From Parapedobacter tibetensis (GTDB lineage Bacteria; Bacteroidota; Bacteroidia; Sphingobacteriales; Sphingobacteriaceae), in assembly GCF_024704835.1 (NCBI RefSeq), contig NZ_JAMXBE010000005.1, forward strand, positions 124,001 to 188,000: a stretch of 64,000 bases of DNA, in the 5' to 3' direction. Each line of letters starts with the position of its first letter. Position 1 is the first letter of the stretch. The notes beneath the pieces are model-generated. The model had not been told where the DNA came from and did not search any database. It saw only the letters and a list, made by a program, of their open reading frames with translations. The translations under genes were made by a program, and so were the position numbers. Positions 36,075 through 45,561 of the stretch are shown piece by piece.

Positions 36075-36830
36075 TTATACTAAATACGACACAATTTTCC
36101 GTTTATTATTACCAATTAAGAATATCTGCTTATTTATCATGAAGAACAATTCCGGTATCATCTTAGCTAAGCCTGATATCACCACCTTATCGGCCAACAC
36201 GCCAGAATCGCTGGATACCACCAACCTTATACGGTATAGTTGATCATCCCTTTCATGGAATGCATAGACGTTATTTTGACCTGCAGTGCAATGGAACAAG
36301 TCGCCATATATGTCATAATTTTCCAAAAACGCTGGGATGTACCCATCATGTCGTTGAGGTATGACAATATTTTGGCGCATAGGTTTATTCAAAGCTTCGG
36401 TTTTTTGTGTTAAATTTCCGTGGTGTATAGCTAAGTACTGCTCATGGCCATCGGCAAAATTACGGTGCCGTACAATAATTGCCTCATCTTGTATGGCAAG
36501 AAATGCATAGTTAAATTGTTCCCACTGGACATCACCACTAAGGGCATCGATACAGGCTATTCCCGCACTGTCCGGACTGTTTTGGCCATATGCCCGTAAG
36601 ATTAACTTATTGTCTACGATTGCGGCTAATGTCCAATACCGGTCGCCGTATGGCATTTCATGAATTAAAGATATACCTGTGGTATAGCGGAATACCGAAA
36701 ACAGCGGAGCACCTGTGTCCTTGTTGCGGGTTTCCACGGCGAGTAAACCGTTGGCTACATCAGTCTCAATGCGCCACACGAGCCCTAAAAAACTTTTTTC
36801 GAATGCGGTTTTTAATGTATATTTATCCAT
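36075..36830 (-). CDS. DUF4905 domain protein
   Basis: 251 residues, no signal peptide. Beta-rich sequence with propeller-like strands (LLAVETRNKDTGAPLFSVF, GIACIDALSGDVQWEQF) spanning its length, typical of the Bacteroidota DUF4905 family. Function unknown. It lies 17 bp upstream of the LysM gene, so DUF4905, LysM and uridine kinase may be one transcript. Confidence 0.75.
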   Translation of the reverse strand: MDKYTLKTAFEKSFLGLVWRIETDVANGLLAVETRNKDTGAPLFSVFRYTTGISLIHEMPYGDRYWTLAAIVDNKLILRAYGQNSPDSAGIACIDALSGDVQWEQFNYAFLAIQDEAIIVRHRNFADGHEQYLAIHHGNLTQKTEALNKPMRQNIVIPQRHDGYIPAFLENYDIYGDLFHCTAGQNNVYAFHERDDQLYRIRLVVSSDSGVLADKVVISGLAKMIPELFFMINKQIFLIGNNKRKIVSYLV

Positions 36831-36905
36831 TGATAGTTAACGGGTCATTGCCAATTCGAACATTTTACCCTTAATGGTCTCAAAATTATAAACGATCTGA
36901 ACAAT

Positions 36906-38261
36906 ATGTGCAAAAAAACACAATTATTGAAACTATGGGCCACATTGTCACTGATTGTTTCCATGGTGCTTGTTGCTTTTGTAGCACAGTCACAGCATGT
37001 TTACCGATTTGATTTGAAGGAAGACATTGGACCAAACGCATGGAGGACGGTCAAAAATGCTTATACCCTGGCTGAGGAAGCTAAGGTAGACGTAGTGCTG
37101 ATCGAGATGAACACCTATGGTGGGATGGTGAACTTTGCGGATTCCATCCGGAGCCGGATATTGGGTTCACCTCTGGAAACAGTGGTCTTCATCAACCATA
37201 ATGCAGCTTCAGCCGGTGCATTGATATCACTGGCCACAGACCGCATTTACATGAGCAAGGGTTCTAGTATTGGGGCTGCTAGTGTGGTCGATCAATCAGG
37301 TCAGGTAATGCCTGAAAAACACCAGTCCTATATGCGGGGGTTAATGCGCGCCACCGCCGAGGCAAAGGGACGTGATCCAAAGGTGGCAGAGGCCTTTGTG
37401 GATGCCGATGTGGACCTGCCCAATATCAAGCCGGCAGGAAAAATCCTGACACTTACCTCATCAGAAGCCGTGAAGATCAAACTGGCTGAGGCCGAAGCAG
37501 CTTCCATGGCTGATGTGCTGGTGGCTGAGGGATTTGACAATGCGCAGATCACGGTCCATAAGACCACTGCCATCGATAAGATTATTGCTTTCCTCATCAA
37601 TCCGGCGGTAAATGGGGTTTTAATTCTGTTGATCATGGGGGGCATTTATTTCGAAATGCAGACCCCCGGTGTGGGCTTTGCGTTGATAGTGGCTATCACT
37701 GCCGCCGTACTATTCTTTGCTCCACTATATATTCAGGGACTTGCCGATAATTGGGAGATTGCCTTGTTTGTGGTGGGTGTTGTTTTGATATCGCTTGAGG
37801 TGTTTGTAATCCCTGGTTTCGGTGTGGCTGGTATATTGGGGATTATCTGCTTGGTGAGTGGTTTGGCTTTCAGTATGGTGAACAATGATTATTTTGATTT
37901 TACAATAACAGAACCGGGGATGGTATTTAATTCGTTTCTATTGGTAATCGCTTCCATGGTGGTGGCGACCGTTTTAGCGGTGATTTTTGGCAAGAGTTTT
38001 CTCAAAACCCGAGCATTCAAACGCTTGATTTTGCAGGATGAACAACGCTCGGATGCTGGATACACTTCATCGAAAACGCATACGGAGCTGGTTAATAAAG
38101 AAGGGGTGGCTAAAACCGTGCTTCGCCCATCCGGTAAGGTGGAAATTGACGGTAAGTGGTATGACGCCGTGGCACTCGATGGATTTATCGATATAGGGGA
38201 AGATATATATGTAGAGAAACATGAAAATTATAGTCTTTTCGTCAGAAAAAAGCGCGTATGA
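36906..38261 (+). CDS. NfeD family membrane protease-like protein
   Basis: 451 residues. A signal or first TM (about 8-29) precedes a ClpP/SPP-type serine protease domain (NTYGGMVNFADSIR, NHNAASAGALISLATDRIYM with the nucleophile Ser), then about four TM helices (235-375) and a C-terminal NfeD OB-fold domain (GVAKTVLRPSGKVEIDGKWY). Such proteins cleave the C-terminal stretch of SPFH proteins and affect membrane domains. Long form with protease and OB domain intact; no SPFH partner gene in the neighbourhood. Confidence 0.92.
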   Translation: MCKKTQLLKLWATLSLIVSMVLVAFVAQSQHVYRFDLKEDIGPNAWRTVKNAYTLAEEAKVDVVLIEMNTYGGMVNFADSIRSRILGSPLETVVFINHNAASAGALISLATDRIYMSKGSSIGAASVVDQSGQVMPEKHQSYMRGLMRATAEAKGRDPKVAEAFVDADVDLPNIKPAGKILTLTSSEAVKIKLAEAEAASMADVLVAEGFDNAQITVHKTTAIDKIIAFLINPAVNGVLILLIMGGIYFEMQTPGVGFALIVAITAAVLFFAPLYIQGLADNWEIALFVVGVVLISLEVFVIPGFGVAGILGIICLVSGLAFSMVNNDYFDFTITEPGMVFNSFLLVIASMVVATVLAVIFGKSFLKTRAFKRLILQDEQRSDAGYTSSKTHTELVNKEGVAKTVLRPSGKVEIDGKWYDAVALDGFIDIGEDIYVEKHENYSLFVRKKRV

Positions 38262-38333
38262 TAGGGAGGATGTAAACTTTTTGTAGCTTTAGCTGTTCTA
38301 TCTTTATCAACGGAACATATAAATTGAAAGATC

Positions 38334-38813
38334 ATGAATCCAAAATCAATCAGTCTGGAAGCGAAAAAATTAAGACCAGTGGTCGACCATTTGAATGACC
38401 TTTTGGCCAATTACCATATCCACTATCAGAAATTGAGGGGTTGCCATTGGAATGTCCGCGGAAATCATTTCTTTACGCTGCATGTTAAGTTTGAGGAGCT
38501 ATATACCAACGCGTTAACCACCATTGACGAATTGGCTGAACGCATCCTCACATTGGGAAAATCGCCTTTCAGCACATTCAAGGATTATGCAGAAAATGCT
38601 GAAATCAAGGAAGTGAACACCATTGGCATGAATGATACGGACATGGTGAAGGCCATTATTGATGATTTGGAAATGCTCATTAATATGCAGCGTGATTTAC
38701 TTGAAATCACCTCGGAAGCAGGGGATGAAGGGACGAATGACATGATTAATGCGTTCATGCAATTCAACGAAAAACAACACTGGATGTTGCGCGCATTTGT
38801 GAACAAGGGTTAG
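38334..38813 (+). CDS. dps: Dps-type ferritin-like DNA-protection protein
   Basis: 159 residues forming the four-helix Dps fold. Ferroxidase ligands His38 and His50 (GCHWN...TLH) and Asp65 and Glu69 (IDELAER) are present with the canonical 12 and 27 residue spacing. It would oxidise and store iron in dodecamers and bind DNA during stress. Single gene followed by a perfect palindromic terminator. Confidence 0.93.
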   Translation: MNPKSISLEAKKLRPVVDHLNDLLANYHIHYQKLRGCHWNVRGNHFFTLHVKFEELYTNALTTIDELAERILTLGKSPFSTFKDYAENAEIKEVNTIGMNDTDMVKAIIDDLEMLINMQRDLLEITSEAGDEGTNDMINAFMQFNEKQHWMLRAFVNKG

Positions 38814-38897
38814 GTCATATAACCCGAACTTCTGCGTCTAAAATAAAGAGGGGTATTCACCCGACTTCGATAGCAAATAGTGTTATTGGAAGTCCCC

Positions 38898-38941
38898 TGA
38901 AGCAAGAAAACCCTAGATTAATCTAGGGTTTTCTTGCTTCA
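38898..38941. terminator. 44-bp perfect palindrome, bidirectional terminator
   Basis: A perfect inverted repeat with GAAGCAAGAAAACCCTAGAT on the left arm and its complement on the right, with no unpaired spacer. A further 8-bp outer match (TGTTATTG at 38881, CAATAACA at 38940) could extend the stem. It lies between the dps stop and the end of the convergent porin gene and carries A/T runs inside the arms, so it can act in both directions. Confidence 0.8.
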
Positions 38942-39049
38942 ATAACAAAATTTTTATCAGTTTCTCGTTGCTGTTCCCATGGGAAAATAAGTCCATCGGG
39001 AGCATTTTGCAAGTAATTAAGGGATAGCAAATAACTAAAAAGTAAATAG

Positions 39050-40591
39050 CTAAAACTTTACACCCACCGACAGCAGCACATTATGCCGTTGATTTTTTAC
39101 ATCCACGACCGGGCTGTATAATCCAGCGGCATCATCCAGCAGATAAGGGATCATACTATAATTTCGTTGGAAGTTCTGGTACGTTAAATCTACATATACA
39201 TTATTAATGCGGTAGCCCAAGCCACCAGATACGGTTTTACCCGTGTAGTCTATGGCATCATCCTTATAAGGATTACCCGTAAAACCATAGCCCGCTCTTA
39301 CAAGCAACTGGGGGGCGATTAAATATTCGCCTCCAACCCTAAAGTTTACTGCTTCGGCATAGGTGGCTTTAATTCCATCATTGAATTCGCCATCATCGGC
39401 GGCATTTGTAGAAGACATGGACATACTGGCATAATCCACATAATCCACATCCGCACTTAGCAATCCCCCGCCGAAGATATAGGCCAAGCCGGCACTCAGC
39501 TTATAAGGGGTACGCAAATCGTAATCGTAATAGATGGGATCGCCGGGATCCTCAGTAGGACTGTCAGTTCCGTCTGTCAAATAATTCGTTATGCCAAAAT
39601 AATCTTCATAGTCATTGGTGAGGCTGTACCAGGTCGGTGTAGCGGCCGTCAATCCGATTTGAAATTGTGGCACAGGCTTGAAAATTACACCGAGTTTCGC
39701 GTTAATACCGTTTCCGGTAGTGTTCGACCAATATTCATCATCAAATTCATAGTCAGACTCCAGCAACGGATTATATGTTCCATATTCGGCGTTTGCGGGG
39801 TTTACAAAGCGGGAATCCGGATTCAAACTATAGATATAACCGTAATCTTCGATGGTGCCGTCTTCCATAAACAACCGATTCATCTGGTGGTTTATCCGTG
39901 TGAAACCTACACTACCGCCGATATACAATCTATTTGAATAGTTGGCGCCAAATGAAAGGTTTGTCTCTGATTGGCCGCCTCCTTCCCGGTAGTAGGCAGT
40001 TTGTACGTTATTGGGTGTGGTCATCGAGACCAGCTGCCCGTTAGCATTTTCGTCTACCATGCCAAAATTCCAACCGATGTCGCCGAACAGATTGCCGTCT
40101 TCAAGCGCCATGAAATCGCCATAACTGCTTTCATCGTTTATGCCAGTGAACCCGAGTGTCGAATTGAAATTAGCAGTCCGGTGATAACCTATTCCGACAT
40201 TGAAGTTTAGCCATCCGCTTGAGAGGTTGCTGCCTCGTGCTTTCTGGGTTGGGAAATTAAAGACAGCACCCGCTTGGTTGATAGCAAATTTATCTTTAGT
40301 GTTCGTGCTATTGCTGCCGAAATATAAGGCCTTATTGACATCACTGCTGAAATTAAACGACAGACCGATGTCCGATTGCGCAAAAAAGCCAAGGCCCGCG
40401 GGATTTCCTGAGATGGAGCTGAGATCGCCTCCTAATGCTGTTTGGGCGTTGCCCAATGCTTTAAAGCGGGTGGAAGCACCCTGTTCTGGTTGCGAAAACC
40501 TCAAAAATTCATCAAGCGATTGTGCTTGGATTGTGGTAAAGGAACATCCTATTAAAAAACCTGAAATTAATACGCTTTTCAACCTTGTCAT
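39050..40591 (-). CDS. OmpP1/FadL-family outer-membrane transport protein
   Basis: 513 residues with signal peptide MTRLKSVLISGFLIGCSFTTIQA. The mature N-terminus (GNAQTALGGDLSSISGNPAGLGF) is the hatch-like start of FadL/TodX porins, followed by alternating beta-strands and a C-terminal aromatic strand ending GVKF, the outer-membrane insertion signal. In other bacteria these carry long-chain fatty acids or aromatic compounds. It stands alone with a hairpin before it. Confidence 0.88.
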   Translation of the reverse strand: MTRLKSVLISGFLIGCSFTTIQAQSLDEFLRFSQPEQGASTRFKALGNAQTALGGDLSSISGNPAGLGFFAQSDIGLSFNFSSDVNKALYFGSNSTNTKDKFAINQAGAVFNFPTQKARGSNLSSGWLNFNVGIGYHRTANFNSTLGFTGINDESSYGDFMALEDGNLFGDIGWNFGMVDENANGQLVSMTTPNNVQTAYYREGGGQSETNLSFGANYSNRLYIGGSVGFTRINHQMNRLFMEDGTIEDYGYIYSLNPDSRFVNPANAEYGTYNPLLESDYEFDDEYWSNTTGNGINAKLGVIFKPVPQFQIGLTAATPTWYSLTNDYEDYFGITNYLTDGTDSPTEDPGDPIYYDYDLRTPYKLSAGLAYIFGGGLLSADVDYVDYASMSMSSTNAADDGEFNDGIKATYAEAVNFRVGGEYLIAPQLLVRAGYGFTGNPYKDDAIDYTGKTVSGGLGYRINNVYVDLTYQNFQRNYSMIPYLLDDAAGLYSPVVDVKNQRHNVLLSVGVKF

Positions 40592-40625
40592 ATTATCACT
40601 ATGCTGTAAAACTATTTATAAATAA

Positions 40626-40660
40626 GGCCAGCCAATCTATTAGGCAGATTGTGGCTGGCC
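40626..40660 (-). terminator. terminator of the repeat-rich lipoprotein gene
   Basis: Inverted repeat GGCCAGCC-AATCT with AGATTGT-GGCTGGCC, 13 bp with a 2-base bulge and a 7-base loop. On the minus strand it follows the lipoprotein stop (40707) and is followed by a T-rich stretch. Confidence 0.7.
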
Positions 40661-40706
40661 TACCATATTTGTATGTGCGAATCCAAATTGGGCATGAAGG
40701 GCTTAT

Positions 40707-41891
40707 TTACCTTCCCCTACCGCCTCCACGGCTACTACTACCACGGCTGCTGCTTCCACTTGATGAAGAAGAACCCGAAGACCTTGAAGGAGGTGATACG
40801 GATGAGCCGCGTGAGCTGCTTCCGGACGATCGGGGTGCCACGCTGCTTGGCCGCCGCGAAGCAGGAGCTGGTCTTGCGCTGCTACCTGATGGTCGCCGTG
40901 ACGTAGGCGCCGGTCTTGCACTGCTACCTGATGGTCGCCGTGATGTAGGCGCCGGTCTTGCGCTGCTACCTGATGGTCGCCGTGACGTAGGCGCCGGTCT
41001 TGCACTGCTACCTGATGGCCGTCGTGACGTAGGTGCAGGCCTTGCACTCTGGCCAGCTGGTCTACGTGTGGTTGTGCCGCTTCTTACCCCTTCGGAACCA
41101 CGTGTTGTTCCCCTCGTGGTGCCGCTTGGACGAACCGCTTCACGGGTACCGCTCCTCGTACCGGAGGTAGCGCTTCCACGCGTGGCCGAAGTGCGGGTAG
41201 AAATTCGGCCGTTTGCATCCCTGCTGATAGCTGTTCTAGAAGATCCAGCAACCCTGCTTGATGAGCGACCTGTCCTTACATCCATGCGTGATCGCGAAGC
41301 CGAACGGATACCTCTTGTGCGGTTGTCAACAATAATGGTTCCGGGATAATAACCACCGCCCCATCCGCCCCAGCCCCAACGGCTGTACGAATAGGGGCCA
41401 CCAAAGCCTCTGCCATAATAGGGAGAACCCCAACCCCAATAACCGCCATAATAGGGGTTATACCAACTGCTGCCCCAACCGAGGCCCCATCCGCCACCCC
41501 AACCAAAACCGAAACTAGGGCCATACCATGAGTTAAACCCATACCATGGATCGAACCAGGGGTCGTAATAAGCCATCCCTGGTGAGTAATAATGGAAACG
41601 GTTTATCCGGTTGGTGTATTCACTGTCGGCATATTCATCGGCATAATAGCCACTATCATAGCCCTCATCCACATATTCATCATCATAATAGCCTTCATCA
41701 TCCGCATATTGTTCCTCCTGTGGCTCTTCCTCATAATAATAATCGGGGCTTTGGTAGCTTTTTTCTACCGCCCGAGTATTATTATTGTAGACATCGTCGC
41801 GAAAAGCGGCTTCCCTTGAAGCACTACAGGAACCCAATAACAAGACACTTGCTAAAACTACTGTGCTGATTATCAATTTATTGGTTCTCAT
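40707..41891 (-). CDS. low-complexity lipoprotein with Tyr/Gly-rich and Ser/Arg/Pro repeat regions
   Basis: 394 residues; MRTNKLIISTVVLASVLLLGSC is a lipoprotein signal. Then an acidic Tyr/Glu/Asp segment (about 40-90), a Gly/Trp/Tyr-rich segment (about 100-185, FGFGWGGGWGLGWG), a Ser/Arg/Thr region, and five 14-residue repeats of the form SSARPAPTSRRPSG encoded by a 42-bp tandem repeat, ending in Ser/Gly/Arg. Similar proteins next to proS are known in the phylum, function unknown. The basic tail may bind polyanions at the cell surface; this is inference. Confidence 0.82.
   Translation of the reverse strand: MRTNKLIISTVVLASVLLLGSCSASREAAFRDDVYNNNTRAVEKSYQSPDYYYEEEPQEEQYADDEGYYDDEYVDEGYDSGYYADEYADSEYTNRINRFHYYSPGMAYYDPWFDPWYGFNSWYGPSFGFGWGGGWGLGWGSSWYNPYYGGYWGWGSPYYGRGFGGPYSYSRWGWGGWGGGYYPGTIIVDNRTRGIRSASRSRMDVRTGRSSSRVAGSSRTAISRDANGRISTRTSATRGSATSGTRSGTREAVRPSGTTRGTTRGSEGVRSGTTTRRPAGQSARPAPTSRRPSGSSARPAPTSRRPSGSSARPAPTSRRPSGSSARPAPTSRRPSGSSARPAPASRRPSSVAPRSSGSSSRGSSVSPPSRSSGSSSSSGSSSRGSSSRGGGRGR
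40850..41059. repeat. five 42-bp tandem repeats inside the lipoprotein gene
   Basis: The segment GGTCTTGC recurs at 40870, 40912, 40954, 40996 and 41038 (last as GGCCTTGC), an exact 42-bp period, with inner units nearly identical. The in-frame period (14 codons) allows copy-number change without loss of frame. Confidence 0.88.
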
Positions 41892-42074
41892 TTTAATTAT
41901 CCTTTCATTTGATTAAAGCTTATGCTTTTACTAGTATAGACGATATTTTGGCCGATTGGTTTAACCAACCAATGATTTTTTATGTGAGTAATTTGTTAAA
42001 ACCATCTACCTTTGCTGACGGAATCTTAAGTGCAAATGTTACAAATATTACAAAAAAATTATTAGAAATCAACA

Positions 42075-43547
42075 ATGAGCAAAGGAATTATAAGTCGCGA
42101 AACCGATTATTCTCAATGGTATAATGAACTTGTCATGAAGGCTGACCTCGCAGAGCACTCCGCTGTACGGGGTTGCATGGTCATCAAACCCTATGGTTAT
42201 GCCATTTGGGAGAAAATGCAAGCCGCACTAGATAAGATGTTTAAGGACACCGGCCATAGCAATGCTTATTTCCCTTTGTTTATCCCAAAATCGTTTTTCA
42301 CCAAGGAAGCTTCCCATGTGGAGGGATTTGCCACGGAGTGTGCCGTGGTGACACATTATCGTCTAAAAAATGATGGCAACGGAAACATCGTGGTAGATGA
42401 GGAGGCAAAATTGGAAGAGGAACTCATCGTTCGCCCTACCTCGGAAACCATAATCTGGAACACCTACAAGGGGTGGATAGAGTCCTACAGAGACTTGCCC
42501 ATCTTGGTCAACCAATGGGCTAACGTGGTCCGCTGGGAAATGCGTACACGCCTGTTTCTACGTACGGCAGAATTTCTATGGCAGGAGGGACATACCGCCC
42601 ATGCCACAGAAGAGGAAGCCGTGGAAGAGGCCGAACGAATGCTGAACGTATATGCCGATTTTGCCGAAAATTGGATGGCCCTACCGGTGGTGAAGGGCCG
42701 GAAGACCGAAAACGAACGGTTTGCAGGGGCACTGGATACGTTATGCATCGAGGCGTTGATGCAAGATGGCAAAGCATTGCAGGCTGGAACCTCGCATTTT
42801 CTTGGGCAGAATTTTGCTAAAGCATTTGACGTGAAATTCACAGCCAAGGATGGGAAGGTTGATTATGTATGGGCTACATCATGGGGCGTATCCACCCGCC
42901 TGATGGGTGCATTGATCATGGCCCACTCAGATGATAATGGGTTGGTGTTGCCACCTAAATTGGCCCCTATACAAGTGGTGATCGTACCGATATATAAAAC
43001 CATGGAAGAGCGAGAGGCGATAGGGGAGTTGGTTGACGCACTTCATGGCGAATTGAAATCCAAGGGCATTGCTGTAAAGTATGACGATCGGGATACTCAT
43101 CGCCCGGGCTTCAAATTCGCAGAATGGGAGCTCAAGGGTGTTCCTGTCCGCATTGCCATCGGTTCGCGCGATATGCAAAACGGTACCGTAGAAATCGCCC
43201 GCCGTGATATCCAAACGAAGGAAACAGTACCGCAAGAAGGATTGGCCGATCACATAGAACGGCTACTGGAAAACATTCAGCGCAACATTTATGACAAGGC
43301 GGCGGCATTCCGTGAGGCCAGCATGGTGGAAGTTGATTCCTACGAGGAATTCAAGAGGGTGCTCGAAGAAAAGGGCGGTTTTGTATCTGCCCATTGGGAT
43401 GGAACAGTAGCGACCGAAAAACGTATCAAGGAAGAAACCAAGGCTACCATCCGGTGTATTCCACTAGCTAATAAGGAAGAAGCAGGGGTGTGTATACTGA
43501 CCGGAAAACCTTCGAAACAGCGTGTTTTATTCGCCAAAGCTTACTAG
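42075..43547 (+). CDS. proS: prolyl-tRNA synthetase (short, archaeal/eukaryote-like type)
   Basis: 490 residues, class II synthetase without the bacterial editing insertion. Motif 2 region [23 protein letters not shown] and motif 3 [21 protein letters not shown] are clear, followed by the anticodon-binding domain and a C-terminal zinc-binding-like part ending with a Tyr (FAKAY), the feature of the type 3 ProS. Charges tRNA-Pro. A TACCTTTG -7-like element lies at 42007-42014. Confidence 0.96.
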   Translation: MSKGIISRETDYSQWYNELVMKADLAEHSAVRGCMVIKPYGYAIWEKMQAALDKMFKDTGHSNAYFPLFIPKSFFTKEASHVEGFATECAVVTHYRLKNDGNGNIVVDEEAKLEEELIVRPTSETIIWNTYKGWIESYRDLPILVNQWANVVRWEMRTRLFLRTAEFLWQEGHTAHATEEEAVEEAERMLNVYADFAENWMALPVVKGRKTENERFAGALDTLCIEALMQDGKALQAGTSHFLGQNFAKAFDVKFTAKDGKVDYVWATSWGVSTRLMGALIMAHSDDNGLVLPPKLAPIQVVIVPIYKTMEEREAIGELVDALHGELKSKGIAVKYDDRDTHRPGFKFAEWELKGVPVRIAIGSRDMQNGTVEIARRDIQTKETVPQEGLADHIERLLENIQRNIYDKAAAFREASMVEVDSYEEFKRVLEEKGGFVSAHWDGTVATEKRIKEETKATIRCIPLANKEEAGVCILTGKPSKQRVLFAKAY

Positions 43548-43558
43548 TAAAACTGGGA

Positions 43559-44185
43559 TTACATCGCCAATAGTATCGCGACATAATGGCAAATGGCTGC
43601 TATGAGTACAAAAGTGTGCCAGATAGCATGTGCGTGTATGCTTTTCCGATAGATATAAAAAATTATACCCAGGGAATACAAGCCAGCGCCAATGAAGATT
43701 AGGGTCAGTACTGCGGTGGGCAAATAGGTGAAGAACCTATTCCCGCCTGCTACCATAATCCAACCCATTAGGAAATAGACAATGGTAGAAATGATGTTAA
43801 ATCTGCCGGTAAACCAAATCTTGAAACAAGCGCCCATTAACGTAAGCCCCCATAGGATAGCTAACAGGGCAATGCCAAAAGCATCATTCATGTATATCAG
43901 CAGGAAGGGTGTATAAGTGCCGGCAATAAGAAAGTAGATGCTGATATGGTCAAATATTTCGAAAACACGCTTTAAGGATATATCTCTTGAGAGATGAAAT
44001 ACCGTGGAACAGGTGAAAAGTAGCAGCAAACAAAAACCATAGATTCCAGACCCGATGATACCGGGTGTATTGCCATTAGCCGTAGCAATCCCAGTTAAAA
44101 CGGGGAGGCCACTGACACTAAAAAGAATCCCCACCCCATGTATAAGACCGTTAACCACGTCTTGTTTTCGGGTGTAAATAGTCAT
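43559..44185 (-). CDS. PAQR/hemolysin III family membrane protein
   Basis: 208 residues, seven TM helices. Conserved residues FHLSRDISLKRVFEIFDHISIYFLIAGTYTPF (N-terminal part) and the C-terminal SIHAHAIWHTFVLIAAICHYVAI, with the metal-binding His/Asp pattern of the PAQR/hydrolase family, identify it. Role in bacteria is unclear; probably membrane-lipid related rather than a true haemolysin. Convergent with proS (11-bp gap). Confidence 0.9.
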   Translation of the reverse strand: MTIYTRKQDVVNGLIHGVGILFSVSGLPVLTGIATANGNTPGIIGSGIYGFCLLLLFTCSTVFHLSRDISLKRVFEIFDHISIYFLIAGTYTPFLLIYMNDAFGIALLAILWGLTLMGACFKIWFTGRFNIISTIVYFLMGWIMVAGGNRFFTYLPTAVLTLIFIGAGLYSLGIIFYIYRKSIHAHAIWHTFVLIAAICHYVAILLAM

Positions 44186-44322
44186 TGGTGTGTTTTATGA
44201 TTTCTTTTTTTATTATCTACACTTAATAATAGATAATGTTTGGTAAGCTTTATATTACAAACGGCTATTGGGGTAACCCCCATCCATGGTCGATTGTTCC
44301 CTAGTTGGGGGTTCGTTTCTTC

Positions 44323-44344
44323 GGTAAAGTTTGATAACTTTACC
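44323..44344. repeat. 9-bp perfect inverted repeat upstream of the cystathionine gamma-synthase gene
   Basis: GGTAAAGTT-TGAT-AACTTTACC, 34 bp before the ATG. It may be an operator or a leader hairpin. No S-box or Cys/Met leader is visible before this sulfur gene. Confidence 0.4.
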
Positions 44345-44377
44345 CACATTCATCAATACAATTTTCACTGCATTATT

Positions 44378-45523
44378 ATGGGATATAAATTCGCAACAAA
44401 AGCCATACATGCCGGACAACATGCCGATCCCACTACCGGGGCGGTGATGACTCCAATATACCAAACCTCCACATATCAACAGGCAGCCCCAGGAGACCAT
44501 AAGGGATATGAATATTCGCGAGGAACCAATCCTACCCGTAAGGCGTTGGAGGATTGCCTGGCCGCATTGGAAAATGGCAAATACGGACTTGCTTTCTCAA
44601 GCGGAATGGCGGCGACAGAAACTGTGCTCAAATTGCTGAGGCCTGGTGATGAGGTGATTACTGGTGATGACCTTTATGGTGGCTCATACCGCATTTTTAC
44701 CAAGGTGTTCGAACACTACGGCATCAAATTCCACTTTGTCAATACCTCCAAGCCAGAGCAGATAAGCAAAAAAATCAACAGCAATACTCGCCTGATATGG
44801 ATTGAAACGCCCACGAATCCCACATTGAAACTTGCGGACATTGCAATAATCGGGGGGATTGCCAAGGCCGCGGGAGTACTTTTTGCCGTGGATAATACGT
44901 TTGCGTCACCTTACCTACAGAATCCGTTGGATATGGGGGCGGATATCGTAATGCATTCGGTGACAAAATATATTGGTGGGCATTCGGATGTGGTGATGGG
45001 TGCTTTGGTGGTGAATGACAAGGAACTGTATGATGAACTCTTCTTTTACTACAATGCTTGTGGGGGTACACCGGGCCCGCAGGATAGTTTTCTGGTGCTA
45101 CGTGGCATCAAAACCCTACACCTACGGATGAAAGCGCATTGTGAAAATGGCCGCCGAGTGGCCGAATACCTCAAAAGCCATCGCAAAATAGCTAAAATCT
45201 ATTGGCCGGGCTTGGAGGATCATGAGGGCCATGATGTAGCAAAGAAACAGATGCGCGACTTCGGTGGAATGGTGTCCATCGTGCTGAAGGATGCGACACT
45301 TCAAGACACCTTTAAGGTGGTTTCTTCATTTAGGGTATTCACGTTGGCCGAATCCTTGGGCGGGGTGGAATCGCTGATTAATCACCCAGCCACCATGACC
45401 CATGGTTCTATTCCGAAAGAGGCTAGGGAAAAAGTCGGTGTGGTAGACAATCTCATCCGCATTAGCGTAGGTGTGGAAGACATTGACGATTTATTGGTGG
45501 ATTTGGAACAGGCGCTGGCGTGA
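44378..45523 (+). CDS. cystathionine gamma-synthase/lyase type PLP enzyme
   Basis: 381 residues from ATG 44378 (MGYKFATKAIHAGQ), where family similarity begins. A trans-sulfuration enzyme: EYSRGTNPTRKALE, SSGMAATETVL, DLYGGSYRIF, and the PLP-lysine segment HSVTKYIGGHSDVVMGA. The final ESLGGVESLINHPATMTH is family-typical and cannot separate synthase from lyase. It links Cys and homocysteine, complementing metY. No visible operon partner; a TIGR02757 gene follows 38 bp later. Confidence 0.92.
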   Translation: MGYKFATKAIHAGQHADPTTGAVMTPIYQTSTYQQAAPGDHKGYEYSRGTNPTRKALEDCLAALENGKYGLAFSSGMAATETVLKLLRPGDEVITGDDLYGGSYRIFTKVFEHYGIKFHFVNTSKPEQISKKINSNTRLIWIETPTNPTLKLADIAIIGGIAKAAGVLFAVDNTFASPYLQNPLDMGADIVMHSVTKYIGGHSDVVMGALVVNDKELYDELFFYYNACGGTPGPQDSFLVLRGIKTLHLRMKAHCENGRRVAEYLKSHRKIAKIYWPGLEDHEGHDVAKKQMRDFGGMVSIVLKDATLQDTFKVVSSFRVFTLAESLGGVESLINHPATMTHGSIPKEAREKVGVVDNLIRISVGVEDIDDLLVDLEQALA

Positions 45524-45561
45524 TTTTGTAGATGAATATGGAACGCGAATTCTGATAGCAA

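Noticed and set aside
40585-41349. 254-codon plus-strand frame opposite the repeat lipoprotein
   Set aside because: It is the reverse reading of GC-rich Ser/Arg/Pro repeats; the lipoprotein on the other strand has a clear signal peptide and terminator.
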